The notes under the pieces were generated by a model. It had not been told where the DNA came from. It searched no databases and saw only the letters and a list, made by a program, of their open reading frames with translations. The position numbers and the translations under genes are program-made. A DNA stretch of 64,000 nt from Nocardia flavorosea. Lineage in GTDB: Bacteria; Actinomycetota; Actinomycetes; Mycobacteriales; Mycobacteriaceae. Numbering within the stretch: position 1 is the stretch's first letter; the number at the start of each line of letters is the position of its first letter. The DNA lies in contig NZ_JADLQL010000004.1 of NCBI RefSeq assembly GCF_015477805.1, forward strand, positions 62,001-126,000. Reading direction: 5' to 3'. Below are positions 24,571 through 32,842 of the stretch, piece by piece.

Positions 24571-25176
24571 GTGTTCACTTTCGCCCGCCCTCGGCAGCAC
24601 CGCCACGGTATCGAGCCGGCCGCCGTGGAGCGCGCGGTCCGCGAACTCGAACTTCCGGAGGCCGTCTACAAAACCTGTCCGTGGGAACCGCGAGAACTCG
24701 TCGCCACCGGGCTACGGCAATGGCTGCGTTGCTGCGGCCCGGCGCTGGCCGACGACCAGACCATCGGAATGCCGTCGCGCGCGGTCGACGAAGCCTGGCA
24801 CGGTTTGATTCTGTGTACGCGGCGGTATGCCGAATTCTGTGAACGCGCCTATGGGCAGTTCCTGCACCACCACCCGGCGGGCGCGGAACCGGCAGAATCT
24901 GCGGCGGTCGATACGGCCGGTCGGTTGGGCCGGACGGTGGTGGCATGGGCGCTGGTCGCCCGGCCCGGCGAGGAGTGCGTACTGTGGGATCTGGACTCCC
25001 GGCTGGGGCTGGCGGATCCCTGGGGAATCCCCGAACAGCGAGTCGCCGCGGTAACCGCGGCATTGCGTGAGCGCGCAGGTGAGGACCGAATCCGGCTACC
25101 CTTCCGCGATAACCGCCCGAAACGGGCAATCCGGAAAGGGGCGGCGTATTCTTCTGCGGTATCTTCGGCGGGGTGA
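24571..25176 (+). CDS. GRDP-like protein (glycine-rich domain-containing protein family core)
   Basis: The protein has 201 residues from GTG 24571; the ribosome site is weak. The central motif SRAVDEAWHGLILCTRRYAEFC and then YGQFLHHHP matches the conserved DEvWHahil..t..Y..FC...G.f.HH core of the DUF1399/GRDP family, whose His and Trp residues suggest metal or ligand binding. A Pro/Arg-rich tail follows. It is divergent from the Gly/Cys-rich membrane peptide and its stop overlaps the DedA start (GTGA), so it is co-expressed with DedA. The function is unknown. Confidence 0.65.
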   Translation: MFTFARPRQHRHGIEPAAVERAVRELELPEAVYKTCPWEPRELVATGLRQWLRCCGPALADDQTIGMPSRAVDEAWHGLILCTRRYAEFCERAYGQFLHHHPAGAEPAESAAVDTAGRLGRTVVAWALVARPGEECVLWDLDSRLGLADPWGIPEQRVAAVTAALRERAGEDRIRLPFRDNRPKRAIRKGAAYSSAVSSAG

Positions 25177-25895
25177 GTTACTCAGCCGCCGCAGCGGTCA
25201 CCACCGAACTTGCCCTGATGCCGGGTTTCCTCGACCCGGTGAATCTGCTCAATTCGTTCGGCACCTGGGTGTTGCTGGGCCTACTCGTCGTGGTGTTCGT
25301 CGAATCGGGTTTGCTGTTCCCGCTGCTGCCCGGTGATTCGCTGCTGTTCACCGCGGGGCTCATCGCCGCGTCCAAATCGACCGAAATCGAACCCTTCGCC
25401 CCGATCGGAGTGCTGCTCATATTGATCCCGATCGCGGCGATCGCCGGCGATCAGGTCGGGTATCTGATCGGCTCCCGGGGCGGTACGGCGTTGTTCAAGA
25501 GCAATGACGCGAAAATTTTCAAGAAGTCCTATATCGACGAATCGCACGCGTTCTTCGAGAAACACGGGCCGATCACCATCGTGCTGGCCCGCTTCGTGCC
25601 CATCGTGCGCACCTACGCGCCGCTGGTCGCGGGCGCGGCGAAGATGAAGTACTCGATATTCCTCACCTACAACGTGCTCGGCGGTGTGCTGTGGGGCGCC
25701 GGGGTGACGATGCTGGGTTACCTGCTGGGGCAGATCGAGTTCGTACGCGACAATATCGACCTCATCTTCCTGCTGATCGTGGCCGTTTCGGTGCTGCCCA
25801 TCGTGTGGGAGGTGTTCAAGCGGTACCGGTCGGGGCGAGCGAACGGTAAAGCGCCGAAGAACAACGACGAACCGGTCGACCACCCCGCCGTCTGA
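25173..25895 (+). CDS. DedA family membrane protein
   Basis: The protein has 240 residues from GTG 25173 in a GTGA overlap. It carries the DedA/SNARE-associated landmarks: FVESGLLFPLLPGDSLLF near residues 40-58, GDQVGYLIGSRGG, and FFEKHGPITIVLARFVPIVRTYAPLVAG, with the conserved Gly and Arg residues of the re-entrant loops. DedA proteins are cytoplasmic-membrane lipid scramblases or transporters, several of which move polyprenyl phosphate. Four to five membrane segments and a charged tail are visible. Confidence 0.9.
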   Translation: MSYSAAAAVTTELALMPGFLDPVNLLNSFGTWVLLGLLVVVFVESGLLFPLLPGDSLLFTAGLIAASKSTEIEPFAPIGVLLILIPIAAIAGDQVGYLIGSRGGTALFKSNDAKIFKKSYIDESHAFFEKHGPITIVLARFVPIVRTYAPLVAGAAKMKYSIFLTYNVLGGVLWGAGVTMLGYLLGQIEFVRDNIDLIFLLIVAVSVLPIVWEVFKRYRSGRANGKAPKNNDEPVDHPAV

Positions 25896-26464
25896 CACCG
25901 GGTTCCCGGCCGGGCGAACTGCGGCCGGGGTGTGCCGTACGTCATCCGGGCCGTCTCCGAGGTTGTGCACAGCGCCTCGCAGGCGGCCCGTTGTCGTATG
26001 CGGCACACAACCACCGCAGTCCCGGCACACAACCACTGCATCCCTGGTTCCCGTCCCTACCCCCTGGCAGGAGACCTCGACGCTCCGGGCACATACCCGC
26101 CACCCGACTGTGCACCTTCTCCCGCCCGACCCGGCTACACACCCTCCCGCGCCCCCGGCAACCCCCTCCCCCGTACCACCCGGCAACAGCCCCTCCCCCG
26201 CGACGCCCGGCCCGCACCTTCTCCCACGTCGCCGGCTGCGGCCGCGTACATCCGATCCGGAATCCCGCGCCGTTCCGCCGCCCTCCCGCCGGCCGTTGGC
26301 CGCGATCAAACCTTATTCGGGTAAGCGTCCGGCTTCGTTCTCGGCAGCGGTCCACGGCTCGGCCACAAAGACCACGGCCGACCGGTCAGCCGGTCGGCCG
26401 TGTCATTTGTGACAGCATCCGGCAAGGACCCGGCTGCCGGAATCTCCGCGGCCGGACCGGATGA
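25896..26464. other. intergenic, low-complexity Pro-coding-like DNA
   Basis: These 569 bases are C-rich, with scattered CACACAACCAC-type repeats. Open frames in them are Pro/Arg-rich in all readings and have no start with a ribosome site, so I call no gene. The only clear element is the hairpin at 26373-26402. Confidence 0.4.
26373..26402. terminator. strong hairpin between DedA and aldehyde dehydrogenase
   Basis: The arms CACGGCCGACCGG and CCGGTCGGCCGTG (13 bp, exact) flank a TCAG loop and are followed by TCATTTGT. The genes on either side converge on it, so it probably ends both transcripts. Confidence 0.7.
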
Positions 26465-28000
26465 TCAGCGCACCAGGCGGCGGATGAACTTGTTGCCGAA
26501 CAGGGTGCCGATGGTCTTCTCCAGCGTGGCGGCGGTGGCCTCGCTGTAGGGGTACCAGATGTTCTCCTTCTTCAGGCCCCAGCGGTCCAGCAGAACGGGC
26601 TGCGGGTGGACGAAACTGCGCAGCGCGTCACGCCCGTTCACCTGGCCCATCCCGCTGTCCTTGCGGCCACCGAACGGTGCTTCGGCGACGCCGTAGATCA
26701 CCGAGGCGTCGTTCTGCACCACCGACCCGGTCTTGAGCTGTTTGGCCAGCCGGACGACCTTGTTCTTGTCCTTGGTGAACACGCTGCCGCTGAGCCCGTA
26801 CTGGCAGTCGTTGGCCATCCGCACGGCCTCTTCTTCGTCCCGGACGCGCATGATGGCGACGATGGGGCCGAAGGTTTCCTGCTGCATGAGGTCCATATCG
26901 TGGGTGACGTCCACGACCACGGTGGGCTTGAAGAACACCCCCTCGGCGGTATCGGATTCGCCGCCGAGCAGGACGGTGGCGCCCTTGGACTTGGCGTCCT
27001 CGACATGCTTCTCGACGATCTCGAGCTGGCGGTCCCAGAACAGCGGGCCGACGTCCTTGCCGGAGGGGCCGTAGGTGACCTCGGCGGCGCGTTTGCGGAC
27101 CTGTTCGATGAACTCGTCGGCGATGCTTTCCACCACGTAGATGCGTTCGACACCGACGCATACCTGCCCGGTGTTGAACATCGACAGGTACACCGCGCCC
27201 AGCGACGCGCGATCCAGGTCGGCGTCGGCGCAGACGATCATCGCGTCCTTTCCGCCCAGTTCGAGGGTGCACGGGATGAGCCGCTGCGCGCAGGCCGCGG
27301 CGATCTTCTTACCGGTGCCGACGCTGCCGGTGAAGGAGATCTTGTCGATATCGCCGTTGACCAGGGCGGCGCCGGTTTCGCCGTCGCCGTGCACGACCTG
27401 CAGGACATCCTTGGGGACGCCGGCTTCGTGCAGGACCTTGACCGCCCATTCCCCGGAGTGCGGGGTGACCTCGGACGGTTTCAGGATTACCGAGTTCCCG
27501 GCGATCAGCGCCTGGGCGATCGGGTTCAGCGACAGGATGAAGGGGCCGTTCCACGGAGTGATCACGCCGACGACGCCGAGCGGCTGGTAATTGATGACCA
27601 GCTTCTTCAGCGGCAGCATGTAGCCGTGCAGGCGGCGGTTCTCGTCGGACAGGTCCTTGACGGCGCGCCCGCTCCAGTAGTTCAGGAAATCACAGGCCGG
27701 CACCATTTCCACGGCCAGCGCCTCGACCCGCGGTTTACCGGTTTCCTGCATCACCGTTTCGACGATCTCGTCGCGGCGCTTCAGCAGTACCGAAACCGCG
27801 TTGCGGATGATCGCGGCGCGTTCCTTGATCGGCCGGGCGGCCCAGCCGGGTTGGGCGGCGCGGGCCGTGGCCAGCGCCGCGGCTACATCGTCGGCCGTGC
27901 TCACCTCGATCTCGCCGACGCGTTCGCGGGTAGCGGGGCTGCGCAGCTCGAGCCGACGGCGTCCGTCGGCGGTCGGCTCCAGCTGTTCAACGATGGCCAT
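26465..28000 (-). CDS. aldehyde dehydrogenase, KstR-box controlled
   Basis: The protein has 511 residues from ATG 28000, with AGGAGA upstream. Catalytic landmarks are N151 (TPWNGPF), K174 (ILKPSE), E247 (LELGGKD) and the nucleophile C281 (NTGQVCVG). It oxidises an aldehyde to the acid with NAD(P) in the cytosol; the family includes succinate-semialdehyde and aromatic aldehyde enzymes. A perfect match to the KstR operator lies 26 bases before the start, so I expect a step in steroid side-chain or ring metabolism. It is divergent from the DUF35/ltp operon. Confidence 0.9.
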   Translation of the reverse strand: MAIVEQLEPTADGRRRLELRSPATRERVGEIEVSTADDVAAALATARAAQPGWAARPIKERAAIIRNAVSVLLKRRDEIVETVMQETGKPRVEALAVEMVPACDFLNYWSGRAVKDLSDENRRLHGYMLPLKKLVINYQPLGVVGVITPWNGPFILSLNPIAQALIAGNSVILKPSEVTPHSGEWAVKVLHEAGVPKDVLQVVHGDGETGAALVNGDIDKISFTGSVGTGKKIAAACAQRLIPCTLELGGKDAMIVCADADLDRASLGAVYLSMFNTGQVCVGVERIYVVESIADEFIEQVRKRAAEVTYGPSGKDVGPLFWDRQLEIVEKHVEDAKSKGATVLLGGESDTAEGVFFKPTVVVDVTHDMDLMQQETFGPIVAIMRVRDEEEAVRMANDCQYGLSGSVFTKDKNKVVRLAKQLKTGSVVQNDASVIYGVAEAPFGGRKDSGMGQVNGRDALRSFVHPQPVLLDRWGLKKENIWYPYSEATAATLEKTIGTLFGNKFIRRLVR

Positions 28001-28025
28001 GGTGATCTCTCCTCACCCGAGGAAT

Positions 28026-28039
28026 TGGAACAGGTTCTA
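28026..28039. promoter_or_regulatory. KstR-type operator
   Basis: TGGAACAGGTTCTA fits the published KstR consensus TnnAACnnGTTnnA at every fixed position. It lies 26 bases upstream of the aldehyde dehydrogenase start and 186 bases upstream of the divergent DUF35/ltp operon. KstR is the TetR-family repressor of sterol catabolism in mycobacteria and rhodococci; its gene is not in this window. Confidence 0.75.
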
Positions 28040-28122
28040 CTTTGATTCGGAGCTTACGGCATGGCCGCGAGCCGCGCAGCAAGGTTGCTGCACACGTTAG
28101 GGCCACCCGGGCAGGGCGACCT

Positions 28123-28148
28123 ATCAAGCGATTGAATCAAGTGATTGA
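28123..28148. promoter_or_regulatory. tandem 13-bp repeat with TCAA-N4-TTGA cores
   Basis: ATCAAGCGATTGA is followed directly by ATCAAGTGATTGA, differing at one base. Each unit contains a short palindromic TCAA-N4-TTGA. The pair sits 76 bases before the DUF35 start, in the divergent promoter region that also holds the KstR box, and may bind a second regulator. Confidence 0.55.
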
Positions 28149-28224
28149 CAATGGTCGTCGGCCGGGTCACGATCGAGGCGCGGTCGCACTGTGCCCGGCC
28201 GCGCACCCGAGCGGCAGGAGAACG

Positions 28225-28683
28225 ATGACAGCCGAACCCGCGGGCGCGAGTCTCACCGCGCCCTACACGATCGAATTCCCGTACAACCGCACGGTCGGCG
28301 AGAAGATCGGCACGTTCCTCGGCGGTCTCCGCGACGGTGAACTGTACGGGGTACGCACCGAATCCGGGGCAGTCATCTGCCCGGCCCTCGAATTCGATCC
28401 GGCCACCGCCGCGCCCACCGGTGAACTGGTGCGGCTCGATCCCGTCGGCACGGTGCGGCACTGGACCTGGGTGCCCACCCGGCCCGGCGACGAGATCGCG
28501 GCCGGCCATTTCGCCTGGGCCCTGATCGCCATCGACGGCACCGAGGGTGCCCTCTTCCACGCCGTGGACACCGGCGGCGACCCCGCCCGCCTCACCGCCG
28601 GCCTGCGAGTGAAACCCCGCTGGCGCGCGGAACGAGTGGGCAGTATCCGCGATATCGTCTGCTTCGAGCCGGTGGAGGCGTGA
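28225..28683 (+). CDS. DUF35 OB-fold protein (first of pair)
   Basis: The protein has 152 residues from ATG 28225, with CAGGAG upstream. It has the DUF35 OB-fold pattern (TPAPTGELVRLDPVGTVRHW-like strand region, HFAWALIAIDGTEGALFHAVD, VKPRWRAERVGSI) but no zinc-ribbon cysteines. DUF35 proteins partner with thiolase-like lipid-transfer proteins or MaoC hydratases in steroid side-chain degradation. From memory, Mycobacterium tuberculosis Rv3521 is a single chain of about 300 residues in the corresponding place; here two half-size genes overlap by one base (TGATG). It probably forms a complex with the next three products. Confidence 0.75.
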   Translation: MTAEPAGASLTAPYTIEFPYNRTVGEKIGTFLGGLRDGELYGVRTESGAVICPALEFDPATAAPTGELVRLDPVGTVRHWTWVPTRPGDEIAAGHFAWALIAIDGTEGALFHAVDTGGDPARLTAGLRVKPRWRAERVGSIRDIVCFEPVEA

Positions 28684-29156
28684 TGAGTACTCTGCCCAAC
28701 CCGGTGGAATCGTTCACCAGCCCGCACAAGGTGGACTACACCTTCGTCGCCGGCACCGGCCGCTCGACCTTCCTGCGCGGCCTGAAGCACCGCACCCTGC
28801 TGGCCCGCCGCTGCGGCACCTGCGAGCGCGTGTACCTGCCCGCGCCGGAATTCTGCTCCCGCTGCCTCGTCGAACTGTCCGAACCGTTCGAACTGGGCGG
28901 CAGCGGTGTCGTCAAAACTTTCTGCGTGGTGAACTTCCCGTTCCCCGGCCAGACGATCGACCCGCCGTATCTGGTCGCCTACATCCAGGTGGACGGTGCG
29001 GACACCACCCTCATGCACCTGATCCGTGAGGTCGAACTGAGCGAGGTCCATATCGGTATGCGGGTGGAGCCGGTGTGGTGCGCCGAGGAGGACCTGGACA
29101 CATCCATGAACAGCATTCGCTACTACCGGCCGATCACGGGAGGTTCCGATGCGTGA
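28683..29156 (+). CDS. DUF35 zinc-ribbon/OB-fold protein (second of pair)
   Basis: The protein has 157 residues; ATG 28683 shares a base with the previous stop. A rubredoxin-like zinc ribbon uses C44, C47, C58 and C61 (RRCGTCERVYLPAPEFCSRC), followed by the OB fold (GGSGVVKTFCVVNF, VAYIQVDGADTTLMHLI). This is the classic acyl-CoA-associated DUF35 arrangement. The next ltp gene starts eight bases before its stop, so the two subunits are probably made together. In related systems the zinc-ribbon subunit is needed for the ltp aldolase to be active or soluble. Confidence 0.8.
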   Translation: MSTLPNPVESFTSPHKVDYTFVAGTGRSTFLRGLKHRTLLARRCGTCERVYLPAPEFCSRCLVELSEPFELGGSGVVKTFCVVNFPFPGQTIDPPYLVAYIQVDGADTTLMHLIREVELSEVHIGMRVEPVWCAEEDLDTSMNSIRYYRPITGGSDA

Positions 29157-30216
29157 TGTCGCGGTGGTGGCATTCGCCCAGTCACCGGGTATGGCAGCCG
29201 ATCGCCAGGACGATATGGCCGAGATCCTGCTGCCGGTGATGCGGGAGGCTCTCGCGTCGGCGGGGATCGACCGCACCGAGGTCGATTTCTGGGCTTCGGG
29301 CAGCCACGATTTCCACGAGGGCCGGACCTTCGCCTATATCGAATCCCTCGACGCGGTGGGCGCTTGGCCGCCGATCTCGGAATCGCATGTCGAGATGGAC
29401 GCGGCCTGGGCGGCGTACGAGGCGTGGTCGTGGCTGCAACTAGGCGAGGGTGAGATCGCCGTGGTCTACGGGGTCGGGCGCGGTTCGCTGGCGCAGGACC
29501 TGGACCGGGTCACCAGCACCCAGCTCGACCCCTACTTCCTGGCCCCGCTGCGGCCGCATCAGGACGCGCTCGCCGCCATCCAGGCGCAGGCGCTGATCGC
29601 GGCCGGCGCGCTGGACGAGAAGCAGATGGCCGAAGTGGTCGCCCGGGCCCGCGTGGGCGCGGTGGGTAATCCGGCCGCGCAGGTGTCGGGCGAGGTCACG
29701 GTGGACGAACTGCTGGCTGCCCCGTACCTCGCGTCGCCGCTGCGGGAACACGATCGCGGTCCCATCGGGGATGCCGCGGCCGTGCTGGTGCTGGCCGCCG
29801 GTGACACCGCACGCCGGCTGGCGCAGCGCCCGGCCTGGGTGCGCGGCGCCGACCATCGGATGGATTCGCACTATCCGGGCACCCGCGATCTCACCCGCAC
29901 CGATACCGTCCGGATCGCCGCGGACAAGGCGGCACGGCAGGCCGGCTTCGCCGCCCGCGATGTCGATATCGCCGAACTGCACACCGAATACAGCTATCAG
30001 GAACCACTGCTCGCCGGAGCTCTCGAACTGTCCGGCGTCGTCAATCCCCGCGGCGGACCGCTGGTCGCCCGCCCGGCCACGGCGACCGGACTGATCCGGA
30101 TCGGCGACGCCGCCCGGCACATCCTGACCGGCGGCGCGGACCGCACCCTGGCGCACGCCACCAACGGGCCCGCGCTCCAGCAGAACATGATCTGCCTATT
30201 GGAGGGAGACCGGTGA
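29149..30216 (+). CDS. ltp4: thiolase-fold lipid-transfer protein, Ltp4-like
   Basis: The protein has 355 residues with ATG at 29149. It has a thiolase fold (MRDVAVVAFAQSPG start, GPIGDAAAVLVLAAGD, NPRGGPLVARPATATGLIR), but the place of the nucleophilic Cys near residues 80-90 reads SHVEMDAAWAAYEAW, with no cysteine. Such Cys-less members act as retro-aldolases or have unknown roles in sterol degradation. HTEYSYQEPL near residue 285 places tyrosines where ltp aldolases have catalytic ones. Order and size match ltp4 (Rv3522) next to ltp3 in mycobacteria. It overlaps both neighbours. Confidence 0.75.
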   Translation: MRDVAVVAFAQSPGMAADRQDDMAEILLPVMREALASAGIDRTEVDFWASGSHDFHEGRTFAYIESLDAVGAWPPISESHVEMDAAWAAYEAWSWLQLGEGEIAVVYGVGRGSLAQDLDRVTSTQLDPYFLAPLRPHQDALAAIQAQALIAAGALDEKQMAEVVARARVGAVGNPAAQVSGEVTVDELLAAPYLASPLREHDRGPIGDAAAVLVLAAGDTARRLAQRPAWVRGADHRMDSHYPGTRDLTRTDTVRIAADKAARQAGFAARDVDIAELHTEYSYQEPLLAGALELSGVVNPRGGPLVARPATATGLIRIGDAARHILTGGADRTLAHATNGPALQQNMICLLEGDR

Positions 30217-31367
30217 AACTCGCGGTCGTCGGAATCGGACAGAGCAAACAGGCCAAGAAACGCAAGGTCACCATCGGCGCGATGGTGCGCGAAGCCGTCG
30301 ACGAGGCAATGGCCGACGCCGAACTGGAATTCGGCGATATCGATGCCGTCGTGCTGTCGAAAACACCCGACCTGTTCGACGGGGTGATGAACCCGGAACT
30401 GTATCTGGCCGATGCCATGGGTGCGCGCGGCCTGCCGGTGACCCGGGTGTTCACCGGCGGCAGCGTCGGCGGGCACGCCGCCATCTACGGCGCGCACCTG
30501 GTGCAGGCGGGGCTGGCGCGGCGGGTGCTGGTGGTCGCGTATTCGAAAGAGTCCGAGGGTGATTTCACCTGGGCGCTCTCGCGTGGACTGCCGTTCAGCG
30601 CGCAACTGGGTGCGGGGGCGGGCGCGCATTTCGCGCCCGTGATCCGGGAGTACATACGCCGCTCGGAAGCGCCCGAGCATATCGGCTGGCAGATCGCGGT
30701 GAACCATCGGTTGAACGCGACCCGCAATCCCTACGCCCACATCCAGTTACCGGATATCACCGTCGACCAGGTGCGGGAATCACGGATGCTGTGGGATCCG
30801 ATCCGGTTCCTCGAATCGTGCCCGTCCTCGGACGGGTCGTGCGCGGTGGTGATCACCGGCGAGGACGACGCCCACCACACAGGCCGCCCGCCGGCCTGGA
30901 TCCACGGAATGTCGTGGCGCACCGAAACCGGGCATTTCGCCGGACGCGACGAAGTGAATCCCGAAGCCGGACGGCAGTGCGCCGCCGACGCCTACCGGCA
31001 GGCCGGCATCACCGACCCGGCACACGATATCGATACCGCCGAGCTCTATATCCCCTACAGCTGGTTCGAACCGATCTGGCTGGAGAACGTGGGCCTCGCC
31101 GAGGTCGGCGAGGGCTGGAAGATGGTCGACGCCGGGCACACCGCGTTCGACGGATCGCTGCCGATCAACCCGTCCGGCGGGGTGCTCTCCGGAAACCCCA
31201 CCGGCGCAACAGGTCTGCTGCGGTTCGCCGAGGCGGCCATGCAGGTGCGCGGGACCGCGGGTGAACACCAGGTACCGGACGCGCGGCGCGCCGTCGGGCA
31301 TGCGATGGGTGGGGCGGCGCAGTTCCATGCACTGTGGGTGGTCGGGTCCGAACCACCGCAATCCTGA
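30213..31367 (+). CDS. ltp3: thiolase-fold lipid-transfer protein, Ltp3-like
   Basis: The protein has 384 residues from GTG 30213 in a GTGA overlap with ltp4. It starts MKLAVVGIGQSKQAKKRKVT and keeps thiolase-fold elements (GGSVGGHAAIYGAHLVQAGL, SDGSCAVVITGEDD, NPSGGVLSGNPTGATGLLRF). The nucleophile Cys is replaced in VFTGGSVGG, and the usual GHP motif is SGNPTGATG, so it cannot be a normal thiolase. It probably works with the DUF35 pair and Ltp4 as one complex in sterol side-chain or ring processing. It ends before a strong hairpin at 31442. Confidence 0.75.
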   Translation: MKLAVVGIGQSKQAKKRKVTIGAMVREAVDEAMADAELEFGDIDAVVLSKTPDLFDGVMNPELYLADAMGARGLPVTRVFTGGSVGGHAAIYGAHLVQAGLARRVLVVAYSKESEGDFTWALSRGLPFSAQLGAGAGAHFAPVIREYIRRSEAPEHIGWQIAVNHRLNATRNPYAHIQLPDITVDQVRESRMLWDPIRFLESCPSSDGSCAVVITGEDDAHHTGRPPAWIHGMSWRTETGHFAGRDEVNPEAGRQCAADAYRQAGITDPAHDIDTAELYIPYSWFEPIWLENVGLAEVGEGWKMVDAGHTAFDGSLPINPSGGVLSGNPTGATGLLRFAEAAMQVRGTAGEHQVPDARRAVGHAMGGAAQFHALWVVGSEPPQS

Positions 31368-31441
31368 CCACCTGGGCATATGGGTGTCGCCACTTACGCC
31401 CCCGACCGGACAGCTCCGCAAGCCCCGGCCGAACGCCACCG

Positions 31442-31471
31442 GCCGGGGTCCCGCGCCCGCGGGACCCCGGC
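31442..31471. terminator. hairpin after the ltp operon
   Basis: The arms GCCGGGGTCCCGCG and CGCGGGACCCCGGC (14 bp, exact) are separated by CC. It lies 75 bases after the ltp3 stop and 162 bases before ltp1, so it probably separates the two transcripts. Confidence 0.65.
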
Positions 31472-31568
31472 GAGCTCGAACGTTCCCGTCCGGTCACACG
31501 CACGCATGGGGCCGATAGCAACACTGGACCGGCCGCCTGACCAGTGAGGACCGGCACAGCAGACGAAA

Positions 31569-31580
31569 CGTTCCGGAACG
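31569..31580. promoter_or_regulatory. 12-bp perfect palindrome upstream of ltp1
   Basis: CGTTCCGGAACG is its own reverse complement and lies 52 bases before the ltp1 start. It could be an operator. It is short, and chance occurrence in GC-rich DNA is possible. Confidence 0.35.
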
Positions 31581-31632
31581 GGACAGCAACGCTTCCGCGG
31601 TGCGCGGCACCGCACGAACAAGGAGAGAGAGC

Positions 31633-32832
31633 ATGACCGAGCGGGTATATGTCGCCGGGGTCGGGATGACGAAATTCGAGAAGATCCAGACCCGCGACTG
31701 GACCTACCCGGAAATGGTCGCCGAGGCCGTGGGCCAGGCGCTCACCGATGCGGGGGTGACCTACGACCAGGTGCAGCGCGCCGCCGTCGGCTACGTCTTC
31801 CAGCCGTCCACGGCGGGTCAGCGGGCGCTCTACGATATCGGGCTCACCGGTATCCCGATGGTGAACGTCAACAACAACTGCGCCACCGGGTCCACGGCGC
31901 TGGTTCTCGCCCGGGAATGGGTGCAGGCCGGACTGGCCGATATTGTCCTCGCGGTCGGGTTCGAGCAGATGACCAAACAGGCGATGGCCGGGGACGGTTC
32001 GATGCCCGAGGTCACCACCGTCGACCGGCATATGGGCGCGCTGAAAGCAGCCGCGGGTTTCAGCGCCGCGCCGATGACCGCCCAATTCTTCAGCGCCGCC
32101 GCAGGCGAGCATATGTTGCGGTACGGGACGACGCGCGAGCAGCTCGCGCAGGTCGCGGTGAAAAACCACGAACACTCCACCCGCAACCCGAAAGCCCAAT
32201 TCCAGGACGCCTACACCCTCGATCAGGTGCTCGGCGACAAAATGGTCTCCGATCCGCTCACGCGCTCGCAGTGCTCCCCCATGTCCGACGGCGCGGGCGC
32301 GGCAGTGCTGGTCAGCGAACGCTACGTCCGCGAACACGGCCTCGACCGGGCGGTACCGATTCTCGCCCAGGAACTGGTGACCGATACCGGCGCCTGCTTC
32401 GACTCGAATTCGATGATCGACGTGGTGGGTTCGCCCATGGCCCGGATCGCCGGGCAGCGGGTGCTCGAGACCGCCGGGGTGGGGATCGACGATATCGATG
32501 TTCTGGAGTTGCACGACTGCTTCTCGATCAACGAACTGCTCACCTACGAGGCGCTCGGTCTGTGCGGCGAAGGCGAATCGGGTGAGCTGGTCGCATCGGG
32601 CGCCACCACCTACGGCGGGCGCTGGGTGGTCAACCCGTCGGGCGGGCTCATCTCCAAGGGGCATCCGCTCGGCGCCACCGGGTTGGCGCAGTGCACCGAA
32701 CTGGTCACGCAGGTGCGGGGCGGCGCGGGCGAGCGCCAGGTGGACGGCGCGCGGCTGGGTTTGGCGCACAACCTCGGGCTCGGCGGCGCCTGCGTGGTGA
32801 CCCTCTACGGCGCGCCCGGCGCGGTCTCCTAG
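31633..32832 (+). CDS. ltp1: SCP-x-type thiolase/lipid-transfer protein, Ltp1-like
   Basis: The protein has 399 residues from ATG 31633, with AAGGAGAG upstream. Unlike the two ltp genes before it, it keeps the catalytic residues: Cys83 in NVNNNCATGSTAL, His in SKGHPLGATG, and a C-terminal GLGGACVV. It matches the N-terminal thiolase of sterol carrier protein X and mycobacterial Ltp1 (Rv2790c). It would cleave 3-ketoacyl-CoA of branched or sterol-derived chains in the cytosol. A TetR gene follows ten bases after the stop on the same strand. Confidence 0.85.
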   Translation: MTERVYVAGVGMTKFEKIQTRDWTYPEMVAEAVGQALTDAGVTYDQVQRAAVGYVFQPSTAGQRALYDIGLTGIPMVNVNNNCATGSTALVLAREWVQAGLADIVLAVGFEQMTKQAMAGDGSMPEVTTVDRHMGALKAAAGFSAAPMTAQFFSAAAGEHMLRYGTTREQLAQVAVKNHEHSTRNPKAQFQDAYTLDQVLGDKMVSDPLTRSQCSPMSDGAGAAVLVSERYVREHGLDRAVPILAQELVTDTGACFDSNSMIDVVGSPMARIAGQRVLETAGVGIDDIDVLELHDCFSINELLTYEALGLCGEGESGELVASGATTYGGRWVVNPSGGLISKGHPLGATGLAQCTELVTQVRGGAGERQVDGARLGLAHNLGLGGACVVTLYGAPGAVS

Positions 32833-32842
32833 AGTTTCGATC

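Noticed and set aside
25942..26355. Gly/Arg-rich open frame in the DedA downstream region
   Set aside because: All six frames here are open because of C-rich low-complexity DNA; no start or family feature.
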